Below are positions 10,016 through 20,525 of a DNA stretch of 64,000 bases, piece after piece (position 1 is the stretch's first letter; each line of letters starts with the position of its first letter). The notes below the pieces were generated by a model. It had not been told where the DNA came from. It saw only the letters and a program-made list of their open reading frames with translations, and made no database searches. The DNA comes from Distichodus sexfasciatus. Taxonomy: Eukaryota; Chordata; Actinopteri; Characiformes; Distichodontidae. The position numbers were made by a program, and so were the translations under genes. The stretch lies in contig JAVGVS010000041.1 of the NCBI GenBank assembly GCA_032718565.1, forward strand, positions 1,121,501-1,185,500, given 5' to 3'.

Positions 10016-10600
10016 ATTTTGATCAAAGTACTCGTAAAATCAGATGCATGTCTCTTTTCTGGCTTGTACCGTAAACTAAGGCCCCGTTTGACAAAAAAAC
10101 ACACTGTGTACGGTAGAGTTGAGGAGCAGCAGGAAATAAAACTTGAGGAAGACAAGCAAGGGAGGTGAGGAAAGATGAGGGCAGAGGGCAGGAGAGAGCA
10201 GGCGACCCATGACCCCTGATGCATGTGGGCCCAGCATGCAGAGAGTGGCTTCTCGTGTCAGTTCCCAGAAAGCTGCTGGGCACAAGATAACTCTGGGGAA
10301 ACAGCCAGAAAAAGAACATTAGCAGAGATGTAGAAACTCTAGAAATAGCTAAATGGACGAGAGATGGACGGATCAGGTCAGCAAAGTGGCTGAACAGAAG
10401 AAGCGGATCAGGAGGTGGTCTGACGAGACTTTGGAGTGTTGCTATCACACACTTTCCCATTTTAATGTGTAAAATCCCTTTCTTACTAGTAGCATCATTA
10501 TGGTAATCCAAAGGTTGAGTATGAGAACAGATTGTTTGTGTGTGTTCATGTGTGTCTGGGTGTGAAATCTTCCACACTGGGTGCCTTTTCCTGGGTCAGA
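10016..10600. other. unassigned single-copy stretch
   Basis: No repeat family, RNA or domain-bearing ORF recognised. The longest reading frame here (minus strand, 10023-10577) has no recognisable domain. Confidence 0.3.
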
Positions 10601-10850
10601 GGTCAAACTCTTGGCTGCTCACTTCCTCCGTGGCTGTGACAGCACGGGCTCACCCTCCTCATTTCACTCCATCACCATGGAAGCGCACCCCATGTAGCTC
10701 GAACCCCGCCAGCCAAGTGCGACTGGCATGAAGCCCACATCCCAGCGACCACCTCACTGCAAGTCCTGCACCCAGAGTGGAAAATAACACGTCAAAGCCC
10801 CGAGCGACCTCCGTTTGAAGTGTTTTGAGACACTTAATGTAAAGCAAGTA
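10601..10850. other. conserved-looking island 5
   Basis: GC-moderate, repeat-free (CATCACCATGGAAGCGC, GCGACTGGCATGAAGCCC, AAATAACACGTCAAAGCC). No splice-bounded ORF. Weakly suggestive only. Confidence 0.25.
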
Positions 10851-11019
10851 TGAGATCTTGCCATTTTAAAATTTTCATCAGATGAGCTTTTAACAGGGAC
10901 AGAATGGCTACTGTATTTTGGAAGTCCACATCTCTCTTCGTCTTTAAATAAATTGCAGAAAAACTTTTATGGTGAACAACCTTCTTTTCTGGCCACAGGT
11001 CTGGATTTGAACCATGAAG

Positions 11020-11041
11020 TTATATATATATATATATATAT
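11020..11041. repeat. (TA)11 microsatellite
   Basis: Uninterrupted TA run. Confidence 0.95.
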
Positions 11042-11099
11042 GTATTGAAATGTATGGCACTTTTCCAGACATTTAAACATATATATTTTCCAAAACAAC

Positions 11100-11450
11100 A
11101 TTACTCTAAAATCAGGCAGAGAAATGGCTGTTGTTTGTAATCTCATTTTCTGATCTATTTTTTTGGGAGGGTGGATTGGGGATAGGGCGGTGAGAGTTGT
11201 GAAAAACGGGACTTGCTTTTTGTGCTCATCTCGCCAACTCATATTATGTTTGAATTTCTGTCCCGGCCTGCCGAGAGGCAGCACGGAACCCCGGCGTGTC
11301 TGCCGATTGCCCGACTGAGGTGGGCTTCCCGCAAAATGATTGTTTCCAGCATGTTGCTGCTTGCGTGCCTGCACACACACTTACCACACAGACACACACA
11401 CGCAAAACCACTGCTGTCTTAAGCCTCCCCCTGCCAATCTAGGCTCTTCT
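11100..11450. other. single-copy stretch, possible island
   Basis: Contains GGCTGTTGTTTGTAATCTC, CCGGCCTGCCGAGAGGCAGC and GCAAAATGATTGTTTCC. CpG retention is higher than in the surroundings, with a short CA-rich end (11372-11404). Confidence 0.3.
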
Positions 11451-11945
11451 CCACGTGCAAGACGAATTTAACATCTTTGATTAGATTTTCCTGTTTCTCC
11501 AACACGCCCGCCATGTCGCCATTGACGGGGAGGTGCGGTCGCTGAGCTCGACGCTGCCGAGTGCCACTTATCTCTGTGGCGGCCCTGGATTAGGCTCTTG
11601 TGTTTCTAAGCGCCTCTGAGCCACCCAAGACGGACGTGAAATGTAACGGAGAAAGTCTTTTTTTTTTTTCCCTCAAAAGGCCCGATTGCACAACTTTATA
11701 TTTTCGCTTGACGCTTTGTCCGGCCATTACCGTGAATTAAGGGATAAAGTACTCGCCTGCACGTCGCCCCCTTTGATGCGTCGGCTCGGCGACTAAGTGC
11801 TCGGGCTCATACCGAGCCAACCACTGAGATCATTACTGGCTTGGCACTCTTAACTCACTCTCGTCGTCCCCGCCGTGCCGTTAATGGGCTAATTTGCAGC
11901 AGCTATAGGAAAGGAAAGTGGCAACACGTCAGTACGAGGGCTGTT
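11451..11945. other. conserved-looking island 6, strong
   Basis: Nearly 500 bp of non-repetitive sequence with many CpGs and motif clusters: CGCCATGTCGCCATTGACG, TGTCCGGCCATTACCGTG, AATTAAGGGATAAAGT, CATTACTGGCTTGGCACTC and CCGTTAATGGGCTAATTTGC. A T-run (11659-11670) splits it. It ends just before a hAT-like element. Confidence 0.4.
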
Positions 11946-11949
11946 CATC

Positions 11950-12289
11950 CAGTGTTGGGGAGTAACTAAGTACAAGTAGCGAAGCTACTAACGTAACTAC
12001 TCTTTTCAGCAGTTTATTGTAGCAAAGCTACTTTGAAAATGGTGTAACACAGCATGCTCTTTTCAGCTGCATGATGGAGTCAGAAGATGGAGTCTATTTT
12101 GCCGAAGATGGATGCAGAAATTTGTAGATGTGACATAGCTTGACTATAGTTAGCTACATTTTCTCTGTAGTTTGTAGTGTAGCTTACCACTATATTAAAA
12201 CAGGAGCTTTACTGTAGCTTAGCTACTATTAATCATGAATAACTTATAGCTTGAAAAGCTACCATTTTAGTGGAGCTTCTACAGCACTA
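11950..12289. mobile_element. hAT-like non-autonomous DNA transposon
   Basis: The left end CAGTGTTGGGGAGTAACTAA is the terminus of a common fish hAT-like family. The right end AGAAGCTCC..CAGCACTA is its degraded inverse. Candidate 8-bp target duplication: TGTTCATC (11942-11949) and AGTTAATC (12290-12297), 6 of 8 matching. About 340 bp, no coding capacity. The interior is rich in AGCTAC words. Confidence 0.75.
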
Positions 12290-12303
12290 AGTTAATCAGA
12301 TAA

Positions 12304-12315
12304 AGGCTTAAGCCT
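12304..12315. other. 12-bp perfect palindrome
   Basis: AGGCTTAAGCCT. No known function inferred. Confidence 0.5.
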
Positions 12316-12654
12316 GGTTTAGCTAATCAGGAGCAGGCGCAGGGCTAACAGTCTCCCTCTGTGAGCCGGCGTGGGAATGGGGGTTAGAGGGCAAGTTTGA
12401 AATTTGTTGGCTATGCTGGAACATGACTGACCTGCACAGGTGCTCTCACTTCCTTTCGCCCTGCTTCACTTCCTGTTTTGGGAGGCCCAGCCACCCCGAG
12501 GGCTCGTGGAAAGAGAGAAGGATGGAGGGAGGGAGGGCAACTTTTTGTCAGATGTGGAAGGAATTGCAAATGTCTGTCTTAGTTTCAGAAGCCATGTCAA
12601 ATCTATGGGAAAGTCTGAATTTTCATATCTCAAAAATCTACTTAAAGTATGACT
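12316..12654. other. unassigned spacer
   Basis: Single-copy-looking, no feature recognised. Confidence 0.3.
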
Positions 12655-12840
12655 GTTTGGATCAAAGGAACTAGAGGAACTCACTCATTCCATTATCTCT
12701 AGTAAGGTTGACTACTGCACTGCTCATCTTTACTGGGGTTCTACAATAAACCATTAGACAGGCAGTTCTGCTGCTAGAATATTGAGGCTGGAGGGGCCTA
12801 ATGGTGGGATAGATCTGGATTTAAACCTACAACCTACTAA
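12655..12840 (+). mobile_element. LINE relic (L2-like), ORF2 C-terminal fragment
   Basis: In one plus-strand frame 12672-12731 reads LTHSIISSKVDYCTAHLYWG, which matches the thumb region of fish LINE reverse transcriptases (the '..S.VDYCN.LL.G' motif). The typical QNSAAR.L-like part follows after a frameshift (GTTCTGCTGCTAGAATATTG). Heavily decayed, with no intact ORF. Confidence 0.7.
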
Positions 12841-12853
12841 AGATAGCAGAAGG

Positions 12854-13125
12854 GTGGCACGGTGGTTAGTGCTGTCACATTACAGCAAGAATTTGGGTTT
12901 GATCCCCAGATTTTCTCCAGGTGCTCCATTTCCTCCCAAGTAAGGATGACTGGTTACAACCCTTAGGTGTGAATGTGAGTGTATTTGTGTGAGAGTGTGT
13001 GCCCTGCAGTGTTTTGGCGTCCATCCAGGGTTGGTTCCTGCCTCACACACGAAGTCAGGGGATAGGCTCTGGTCCCCGTAACCGTGATATGTATACAGTG
13101 GCCCAGATAATGAATGAATAAAGAT
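12854..13125 (+). mobile_element. SINE family C (DANA/V-SINE-like)
   Basis: The head GGGTGGCACGGTGGTTAGTGC has lost part of the A box. CAGCAAGAATTTGGGTTTGATCC is the B-box area. The body is CCAGGTGCTCCATTTCCTCC and the tail ends GCCCAGATAATGAATGAATAAA, the classic end of this SINE type. Confidence 0.85.
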
Positions 13126-13388
13126 ATTTATTGAGTGTCTCTGGTAGTTAACCTCATGCAGCTTCAGTAATTTACATCATTCAGAAAATCTAAGGATCAC
13201 TAATGGTTAGATAATCAGTTTCATCCTCTTGCTAAGTACCATGTAGGGTCATTATAAACACTGCAACATCCAGTTTAATTACAGCATCTGACTACATCTT
13301 GAAACATCTACCAACATAGATTTACTGCTTCAATTTACTTAGTCATTAAATATGAAATGTACCTAAAAATTATAACTGACATTATACG
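13126..13388. other. AT-rich unassigned spacer
   Basis: No feature recognised. Confidence 0.3.
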
Positions 13389-13512
13389 TTGGTAGTGTAA
13401 CAGGTAGGGAGTTGGCCCCATGGTCGGAGGGTCGCTGGGTCATTCCCCAGACCAGTAAAGGTACCACTGAGGTACTCATGAGTAAGGTATCGTCCACAAG
13501 TACCGCACCCTT
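13389..13512 (+). mobile_element. SINE family A, 5' half
   Basis: TTGGTAGTGTAACAGGTAGG (A-box area), a mutated B box GCTGGGTCATTCC, then ACCACTGAGGTACTCATGAG. The tail half is absent. Confidence 0.8.
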
Positions 13513-13840
13513 TTAAGGCTTTTGTCTCAGTAACGTCTTAGTATGAAGAAGCTCAACATAATTGAAACACACACAGCTACACAAAAACATTAGATCAGGA
13601 GGAGAAACTTTGCTAGGCCAAACAATCCACTAAAAACGATTCTCCCCCTACTCCCTAACTCCACTCCACTCCACTTCACTCCACCCCACCCAACTCTGCC
13701 CCACCCCCGGTGTTTGGGGTGGCTGGGAGCCATAGTGAGGATTGAGGTGGAGGTGGAGGTGGGCGACGTAGCGCTCCCCAGCTTCCCACCGCTCCGCCTG
13801 TCATGTGCAATTAAACATTTGCCCTCCACAATTACTCAGC
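13513..13840. other. spacer with short tandem CCACT words
   Basis: 13655-13710 contains CCACTCCACTCCACTTCACTCC, a small pentanucleotide repeat, and 13742-13762 has GAGGTGGAGGTGGAGGTGG. Otherwise unassigned. Confidence 0.45.
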
Positions 13841-14345
13841 AGTGTATACATGCCAGTGCTGCGCAGCCCTGAATATGCATTTCAAAGCACCAGCCTTCCC
13901 CCAAAAGTACAGAACTGACAGCAGCTGAGAGGAGATGCCTAGAGGGAGGGAGGGAGAGAAAATACAGAGAGTGAGAGAGAAGAAGGGAGTTGGAAGGGTG
14001 TTGAGGGGGTGCAGAGACCACTTGCTGCCAGGTTTGGATGGAGTGATTTAAAAAGGTGGGGATAAAGAGAGTAAAAGAGAAGGAGGGATGTAACAGAGGA
14101 ATGATAAAAAAGAGGCGGAATAAAGCATATAAGAAGGGAGCAAGGGAAGGAGAGACAGAAAAGACTGAAAGAGAGTTGAGGGGAAGAGAATAGTGATTAA
14201 AAAGAGGAAAAATGCATGAAAGGAGGGATGGAGGAATGGATGATGACATGGAGGGAAAACAAGCTGGAGGGATGGAAGAATGGATCGTGAGGTGGGGGGA
14301 AGGCAAGATGAATAGATGGATGGACAGATGGATGGATGGAGAGAT
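13841..14345. repeat. GA-rich degenerate simple sequence
   Basis: About 400 bp that is purine-rich on the plus strand, with GGATGGAT-type words near 14220-14345. The 156-residue minus-strand frame here is its pyrimidine-rich complement. Confidence 0.75.
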
Positions 14346-14401
14346 TTTCCTACTCTAACTTTAGCTTTTTTGTTGTTTTAGTTTAAATTTGGTGTATTGG
14401 A

Positions 14402-14406
14402 TTGGA

Positions 14407-14446
<40 letters not shown>

Positions 14447-14460
14447 AAGAAAGAATGGTA
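14402..14460. repeat. (GA)n(GAAA)n microsatellite
   Basis: (GA)n at 14412-14442 passes into (GAAA)3. Confidence 0.95.
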
Positions 14461-14499
14461 GAGATAGAGAGGAGAAAACAAGTAAAGAGCAAAGTAGAA

Positions 14500-14935
14500 G
14501 AGCCACATTCTGGGAGATCTTTTGTTTTGCCGGCGTCGGCGAAAGTGGCGCGAGTACAAACACACTTCCTCTAGAGCCCCAGAACAATGTGGCTGTGGAG
14601 CGGGACTGCTCTGGCCAGCGCTCAATGTTACACCTGCCCCCCCTCCGCGGGTTCATGGGGGGGCTTTTCACCACGCTGGGCCTCTTGTGTAGCACTGAGG
14701 TGCCTGTGTCCGTGTCCCTTTATTGAGCTGCCCGCTCTGGAGGGGCCGTTGTGCAGAACGCCAATGCCGCTGCGGGTCCCGATGCCAGCTGGCACGCTTG
14801 GAAAAGCCACAATGCACAACGCCATGGACAATGGGCCGCTTAGGACCGGGCGATTGTAAGCACACATCCGTGCCAGGTTCCCTGCAGTGGGGGGAGGACA
14901 CAAACACACACCCGGAAAAGTCGTAACACCTTCAG
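14500..14935. other. conserved-looking island 7, GC-rich
   Basis: GC-rich, CpG-retaining and repeat-free. Motif cluster near 14755-14835: GCCAATGCCGC, GATGCCAGCTGGCACGC and CACAATGC..GGACAATGGGCC (SOX-type ACAATG twice). All frames lack recognisable domains. Confidence 0.4.
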
Positions 14936-15000
14936 ACTCTGCTGATGCTCAAATAGCGAGGTATCACTCAAACCATCGATGTATGCACAGCAACTTGTAT

Positions 15001-15140
15001 TGTCCTAATTTCAGGGTCAGTCTCTCTGGAGAAAACTAGGGTTAAGAGTCTTGCTCAGGGACCCAGTGATGGTAGGATTCGAACCTAAGACCTCTTGATC
15101 CAGAGACAAGTATCCAAACCATTAGACCACCTCCACCCCA
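15001..15140 (-). mobile_element. SINE family B, head and body
   Basis: The reverse complement gives a head with GGTCTAATGG (tRNA-Glu-like A box), a B box GGTTCGAATCC (15077-15087 reversed), and a body with the CTGACCCTGAAATTAGG motif. Confidence 0.85.
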
Positions 15141-15159
15141 AAATTTCCCTTTTCTTTGA

Positions 15160-15630
15160 GCCTTATCAATGTAGAGCGTTACACCCGTGCCGCTACTAGC
15201 CGCGACTAGCTACAGCCTTTTCCCTCCCGCACAAACAGCGGCCATGTGCTGAAGGTGCCATGCCAGGAGAGCGTGTCACATCGCATCACAGTTGCCGATG
15301 AATATTCATGACAGGGTTACCAGCTATTTTCTCTCTCTCAACTCTATCTCTCTTCTCCCCTCGTTCTACTTCTCTCACCTCTCCCTCTCTCCTCCAACAG
15401 AATCGCGTTGGCGCCGGCCAGTTGCCAGGCGCCGTGGCCATAGATCACTTCCTCGGGGGGAAACCGCTCTGCCTGGATTTGCGACCACCAGCGCCCTCGA
15501 TCCACCATCGATCTTGCATGGCCCGTCTTAACCGAAATCGTTCCCGCCGTCCGATATCCAATATCTGTTTTCCGCCAGCCATCCCAGCGGATAATAAAGC
15601 CAAGGCATCTGCTGTACAACTTTTTTAGAT
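15160..15630. other. conserved-looking island 8, GC-rich
   Basis: Contains GGTGCCATGCC, GATGAATATTCATGACAGGG, CGTTGGCGCCGGCCAGTTGCC and AGCGGATAATAAAGCC. TTGGC/GCCA half-sites cluster at 15408-15445. A CT-rich patch (15328-15400) interrupts it. Confidence 0.4.
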
Positions 15631-15634
15631 TCCC

Positions 15635-15722
15635 GCTGTTGCCAGTCCTCCCTCCTTCCCTCCCTTATTCCCCGCCTTCCTCCTCTTCCTCCACACCTTC
15701 TTCCCTTGCTTTTGTTTCTGCA
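15635..15722 (+). promoter_or_regulatory. polypyrimidine tract with splice-acceptor-like end
   Basis: About 75 bp of C/T-rich sequence ends in GCTTTTGTTTCTGCAG (15709-15724), a textbook 3' splice-site pattern. The sequence beyond (GTGACAAAATGAATTATTCCC) has no long ORF, so an exon here would be short or non-coding. It may equally be chance. Confidence 0.25.
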
Positions 15723-15724
15723 GT

Positions 15725-15870
15725 CTCAGCATCTGTCGGCGGCTTTGAAGCAGCCTCTGTGCGGTGACAAAATGAATTATTCCCACAATCCAACCTGGAT
15801 TAATTTAATAATGGAGTAATGTCTTCCTCGAAACAAAATGAATTAATGAGAGTATGAGAGAAACACCAGC
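15725..15870. other. conserved-looking island 9
   Basis: CAACCTGGATTAATTTAATAATGG and AAAATGAATTAATGAGAG: dense TAAT cores without simple repeat. Confidence 0.35.
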
Positions 15871-15882
15871 AGTGTCATGAAG

Positions 15883-16123
15883 TAAAAGTAAAAGTTAAAG
15901 TAGAGTCCAGTAAAACAAAGTCATCAATTAGAATGTGACCTCTACATTTGACCCAGTCGCAAAGGAGCAGAGGGCAGCATTAGCAGTGCCCAGGGAGCAG
16001 TGCTTGGGGATGATTCTTTGCTCATAAGTTCCTCAGTGGTACCTTTACTGGTCCAGGGCTTCAACCGGCGTCCCTCCAATCACGGACGCTCCCTCCCTAA
16101 CCATAACGCCACCAACTGCCCTC
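15883..16123 (-). mobile_element. SINE family A, near full length
   Basis: Diagnostic blocks on the minus strand: ACCTCTACATTTGACCC, CAAAGGAGCAGAGGGCAGC, GTGCCCAGGGAGCAGTGCTTG and a head ending ACGCCACCAACTGCCC. Confidence 0.85.
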
Positions 16124-16465
16124 AAGTGTACAGTAGTGAACTGAAATCATTCAAGTAAGATTAGCCATCACCAACTTAACCGTGCATTCATGCTCTCATC
16201 TTTGCAGTCCAGTTTCATTACCTTCCATAAGTTGGTACAAGATTCAAAGTTAGAAAAGCAAAAGTTAACAGAACATGAGACCGTAGACCTACTTGAATTG
16301 TAGTCTGGTTGTAGAAGTTGAAACATGATAACAAAAAATCCCTGAACCTCATCAGACGTGACAGTCTGACAGATTAGGGTGAACTGGACATTTGGCACAC
16401 CAATAATCAGGCGGAGGCATGAACAGGAGTGGAATATTACATTTTAAAAGTGTTAGTTTTGCTTT
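16124..16465. other. unassigned single-copy stretch
   Basis: No repeat, RNA or coding signal recognised. Confidence 0.3.
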
Positions 16466-16640
16466 CTGCTGCAGGGACATTTGTTAATGGCTCATAAGGC
16501 CGGTCCCCTGGGAGCGCATTACCCAGAAGGAAGCTCTCTGCTTGCACACACTCAGCGGCGCGTTCAAATAAATAGATCCCTTTTCCTGAGAGCCTCTGCG
16601 ATGGGTAGATGGAAATTTTGTTTTTGGTTTTTGAGCTGAG
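16466..16640. other. possible conserved island
   Basis: ACATTTGTTAATGGCTCATAAG and CAGCGGCGCGTTCAAATAAAT: moderately CpG-rich, non-repetitive. Confidence 0.25.
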
Positions 16641-16774
16641 TTTCTAAATTGATTCACTGTTGCATTCAGAATTACACATGAAACAAATTGATCATATTGC
16701 CCAACACACTTTAAACATGTAGTCAACATTTTTTATCAATAATAAGTGACAGCTTTAACAGTGAACAACAACAT

Positions 16775-16890
16775 GGTGGTCTTGGGGTTGCTCTGAGGGA
16801 GACTGTCCCTGAAATTAGGAAAAACAGAAGTCACTAAGAATGTCAGAGAAGAGTGTCTGCTAAATACCATAAACATAAAATGTAAAAATC
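16775..16890 (+). mobile_element. SINE family B, tail half
   Basis: CTGAGGGAGACTGTCCCTGA, AATTAGGAAAAACAGAAGTC and GTGTCTGCTAAATACCATAAA match the family B tail. Confidence 0.75.
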
Positions 16891-16929
16891 TCAACTGATG
16901 ACCAGATTCAACAACAATCATGTGGTTTT

Positions 16930-17160
16930 GTAATAACACTGAATATTCCTAATTACAAAAATGTCCAAAGCGTCTTTATTTTGCACAGACACAGGCATAG
17001 GCAAGTTGTGAATGCCACAGGTCGATTGCATCATCAATGGCCCTTTGTTTCAAACCATTTTTAACATTTCTTGGGTTTTGCAAGTTATGTTTAAGACATG
17101 GTGGAGCACTTTTCCTGAGAACAATTTGGAGATTTCACTTTCTTTTTTGTGCCGTCATTA
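16930..17160. other. possible conserved island
   Basis: GAATATTCCTAATTAC, GATTGCATCATCAATGG and CCCTTTGTTTCAAACC (SOX-type core). Repeat-free. Confidence 0.3.
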
Positions 17161-17399
17161 AACGATCTGTTTTGTAAATGACTAGAACAAAACTACATCT
17201 ACAATGTGGTGGGTTTCTTGTCCTTAGAGCCTCTGCAACAGGTTGGACATTTCCCTTTTTGTGCTGCTGTTGAACAACTTGTTTGGCAAGTTGAACGGAG
17301 CAGAGCAACACTAAATTCCCACACACTCCTGACCACACACCAGACAGGAAAGGCAAATCACGTCTAATCAGGTGTTGCCATTAATCATGTTTGCGTTGG
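17161..17399. other. unassigned spacer
   Basis: Contains two GTTTTGTAAATGACTAG / GTTTGGCAAGTTGAAC-like words flanked by similar TTTTTGTGC phrases (17144 and 17256), perhaps a small local duplication. Confidence 0.3.
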
Positions 17400-17760
17400 A
17401 GGGTCACCGTTCATTTACCGTGACCCAGAGTGCGGGGCCAAAGCCACTGCGAGGGCCTGACCGGTGACACCGGTGTGATGAATGATGGGAAAACACGGGC
17501 TCGCGTGCTGCTCGCGCAACAAAAGCACGAACTGCCGCGCCCCCTCGCTCCTGATGGACATCTGGCCGTTTCGGAGCTCGGACGGCAGCGGGGGTTTTCG
17601 GGGTCAATGCGTGAGACCCCAAACCCCCTAACCTCCACCAAACACCCCCGCCCTTTCTGTGAGAAAAGGTTTTAGGGAGCATGGCCCAGAGGCCTTCACA
17701 CCTGTCAGCGCTTTGCAAAGGTTTATTAGTAGGGAAAAGACGGGGCAGCACGATCAGGAC
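17400..17760. other. GC-rich, CpG-retaining stretch
   Basis: GGGTCACCGTTCATTTACCG, GGTGACACCGGTGTGATG and TGCTGCTCGCGCAAC. Frames on both strands lack recognisable domains. Possible regulatory island. Confidence 0.3.
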
Positions 17761-18745
17761 CCACCCCCAACTTTAACCCTAACACTCCAGACCTCTCAAC
17801 AGGGCATCCTTCGTCAAAGTTACATGGTGAGACTTCCCAAAATATGAGAGTAGAAATTCTAACCCAATGAATGACTAGTTTCTGCTAATTTTAGGCTTAA
17901 AAGGTACATAAGAAAAGCTAAGAAGAGTAAGGAATGTTATAAAATAAACTGCAGACTTGACTTTCATTAATTTCATTGGAAGCTAGTTCATTAATTATTC
18001 ATCTGTTGTTGTTACTTATTAGTTTATGTTTTTACATAGTTTTTTACCTATAATAACATAAAACCATGATTACTAAGAACTACATACTTTATTATTGTAA
18101 ATAAAAAAGGGAGTCACTGTACCTTCACCCATAAGAAGTTTCAAAATTCACATTGGTAAATGTGTGGCTATAATGACTTAAATAGCAATTGCTGTAAAAG
18201 ATATTTTTATATTTAAAGTACATTACAACTTTAACACTAAACATTAAGATTTACACTTTTTAAACAGCGATTTACACTTTTTACCTTTTGTTTTCGCATT
18301 TAAACTTTTGGGGTTTTGCAAGGTATTGAATTTACACATTAAATGTGTGATGGGCAATATAATCACTTTGTTGCAAAAGAAATTCTGAATGGAACACTGA
18401 AGTAATTTTCAAAATCAGTCATGATCAGCCAAGTTATGAGTAAAACTACAGGGTTTTCTTTTTGGCAGTGTATAAAACTAGAATGCTAGATTAGCCAAGT
18501 AGCTACTGAGTTTACTGACTAACTATCAAATCTTACACTCAGTAGTTATTCTACAATAGTTTTACTACTTTTCATTACTTTTCATTAGTTGAGGTAAAAT
18601 AATAAAATCATACACGCTTGCTTGGTGGTTTAGTTTGCTCAATACTAGTTGCATCGAATTCAGTTTCAAGTTTAACATGGTTGAGACCAAGCTCAGAAAC
18701 ACGTAATAAATCTTATTGATAGATCAATGTTAGGAAAAACATCTG
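17761..18745. other. AT-rich stretch, no gene seen
   Basis: About 1 kb, AT-rich, with short recurring phrases such as TTTACACTTTTT (18249-18284). It could be an old transposon interior, but I cannot assign it. Confidence 0.3.
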
Positions 18746-18905
18746 AAACCTGTAAATTCATGCATCTCTGCATTTTTACGAATGAGGTTCCTCAAGGTCA
18801 TGTTCTGGGCCCTATTGCGGTTTAGTTAAATAGCCTAAATCTAATGGAAATTTCCCACACAAAACCATGCTGTCCTTCAAAACTAGAGTAATAAAGACCC
18901 AATAA
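18746..18905 (+). mobile_element. LINE relic, reverse-transcriptase motif fragment
   Basis: 18780-18824 reads NEVPQGHVLGPIAV then a stop in one frame. This matches the conserved block of non-LTR reverse transcriptases (G-V-P-Q-G-S-x-L-G-P), one substitution from canonical at S/H. Frame is lost on both sides, so this is a dead fragment. Confidence 0.7.
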
Positions 18906-19260
18906 CCTAGTGACATTACCAAATTATATTTTTCCAAGTGCCTGACTTGCTTGGAATGGAGGGACATTATTCTCCTCCGCCGTATGTTGCCCGCCTAACG
19001 ATCGGAGCGAGGTCGTACACAATTCTATTTAGGAATTCCCTGGCAAATAGTCCTCCTTGCCAATGAAGTGGGAGCGCTAATAAAGCGCCGCTCTGCGCTC
19101 GCCCGTCATCCTCCTGTCACAGTGACTGGGCCTCCGGATGAAAGACTTTAATCTCTCTTTGGCGAGCATCTCTTCATCACGCCCGCCTTCCTCTTCCCTC
19201 CCTCCCACCCCTCCATCATCCTCTCTTTCCCATTGCTTCCCACCCTCGCTTTCTCAGCCG
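18906..19260. other. conserved-looking island 10
   Basis: CCGTATGTTGCCCGCCTAAC, ATTTAGGAATTCCCTGGC, TCCTTGCCAATGAAGTGGG and GCGCTAATAAAGCGCC. High motif density and CpG retention, then a CT-rich patch (19185-19225). Confidence 0.4.
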
Positions 19261-20040
19261 TCCGGCTCATTGAGAAAATGTGAAGATAGTACTAATAAAA
19301 AAGGGAAAACGGTTTATGAGGAAGTGGAGGAAGAACGTTGGCGAGATGCCCGCCCGAAAGCCCACCCGCGACAGCCCTTCTCTTCTGGGCGGCTTAAGAC
19401 TCTTTCTTTTCTCTTTTTGGCAGGTAAAGATTAGTGAAGAGCCCTTGGCAACAAAGCGTTCAATCAGTTCCAAGTAGCGCGGTATCAAATGCACCATCCA
19501 CCCTCCTCACTTTCGGGGAGAGCCGGGCTTTCTTCTCATTTCTACCACCACCCCCCGCCCCCTCACTCTCTCTCTCCCTCCTTTTTACCACCGGACGGGC
19601 TGAGTGGACTTTGAAAAACTGAGTCCTCTGTTCCAGCGTCTCTCGTCAATCGAGGAAAGGCAGGAAACGAGGCTTCTTTGTAGGATTAATTAATAACAGG
19701 AGTTGGTCAGGGCACAAGAGGGGCCTGTAATTGCTACTCGGTAGGGAAAAAAAAGTTTGGGTTGCTGTTTTATTTTTCTTTCTTTCTTTTGAGGAGGGGG
19801 GCTTCTGAGAAGGGGAAAGGGGCTTTGAACTGAAGGGCTAGGGTGCTCCTGGATTAAAGCGAGATGCGAACGAAGAGGGGAGTGGGGGGGCCAGCTTTGA
19901 AGTCGAGAGGTCTGGAAGAAGAAATAAAGTTGGGTGGTATAAATTCCGGCTGGCAACATCAAAAGCCCTTATCGCCCACTCTCACCTGTTGACACCCAAG
20001 GGTGAAGACGCTAGATACAGCAACAGTGCTAAGCTGCCTC
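19261..20040. other. mixed GC-rich single-copy stretch
   Basis: Includes CT-rich (19545-19585) and G-rich (19790-19890) low-complexity patches. Short ORFs lack domains. Confidence 0.3.
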
Positions 20041-20525
20041 ACGTCTCTCTTCCTCTTTCCCCTCCCTTTCTTTCTCTCTTAAATCGTTTTCTCTTTCACA
20101 CTCAAACATACAAGTTTTCAGATGGAAATATCTACCAAATATCGACATCCAAGTCAGTGGGTGACGCAGGTTTGGACTTTAAAAGGACATGATTGATTCA
20201 TTAGTATAATTATGTCAACTGCATAATGAATGTCAAATGATATTCGTTAATTAGCATTATACTAATCAATTTTAATTTTTCAGTCACAAAAAAGTTTGTT
20301 GCTCCATTCAGTAGTTGCACTGGGTGACATTTTTAAGTTCCCACCTCTCAATTTACACCATCTACTGGTCTATTTCCTCTCAAAGTTTCTCTCTAAATCA
20401 CTCGTTTGCCAAAAGTTTAGGTATTCCTCCCTGGCATTTGTTTTAGTTGAACGCCACGTGACAACAAGGGCAACGTAACAAAATATGGCTGAACAATTTC
20501 AATTAGCATCTTTCAATTTGCACAC
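20041..20525. other. unassigned, AT-leaning stretch
   Basis: Nothing recognised except TAATTAGCATTATACTAATC (20250-20269), an imperfect palindrome. Confidence 0.3.

Noticed and set aside
10023..10577. 184-residue minus-strand open reading frame, the longest in the window
   Set aside because: No recognisable domain, irregular composition, no splice or codon-usage support and SINE sequence nearby. A frame of this length is expected by chance in 64 kb on two strands.
12304..12315. palindrome AGGCTTAAGCCT as a binding site
   Set aside because: Perfect 12-bp palindromes are expected by chance about ten times or more in 64 kb, and nothing around it supports a function.
15040..15060. telomere-like TTAGGG/CCCTAA word
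   Set aside because: The single CCTAG/TTAAG-type word belongs to the SINE family B body and recurs in other copies.
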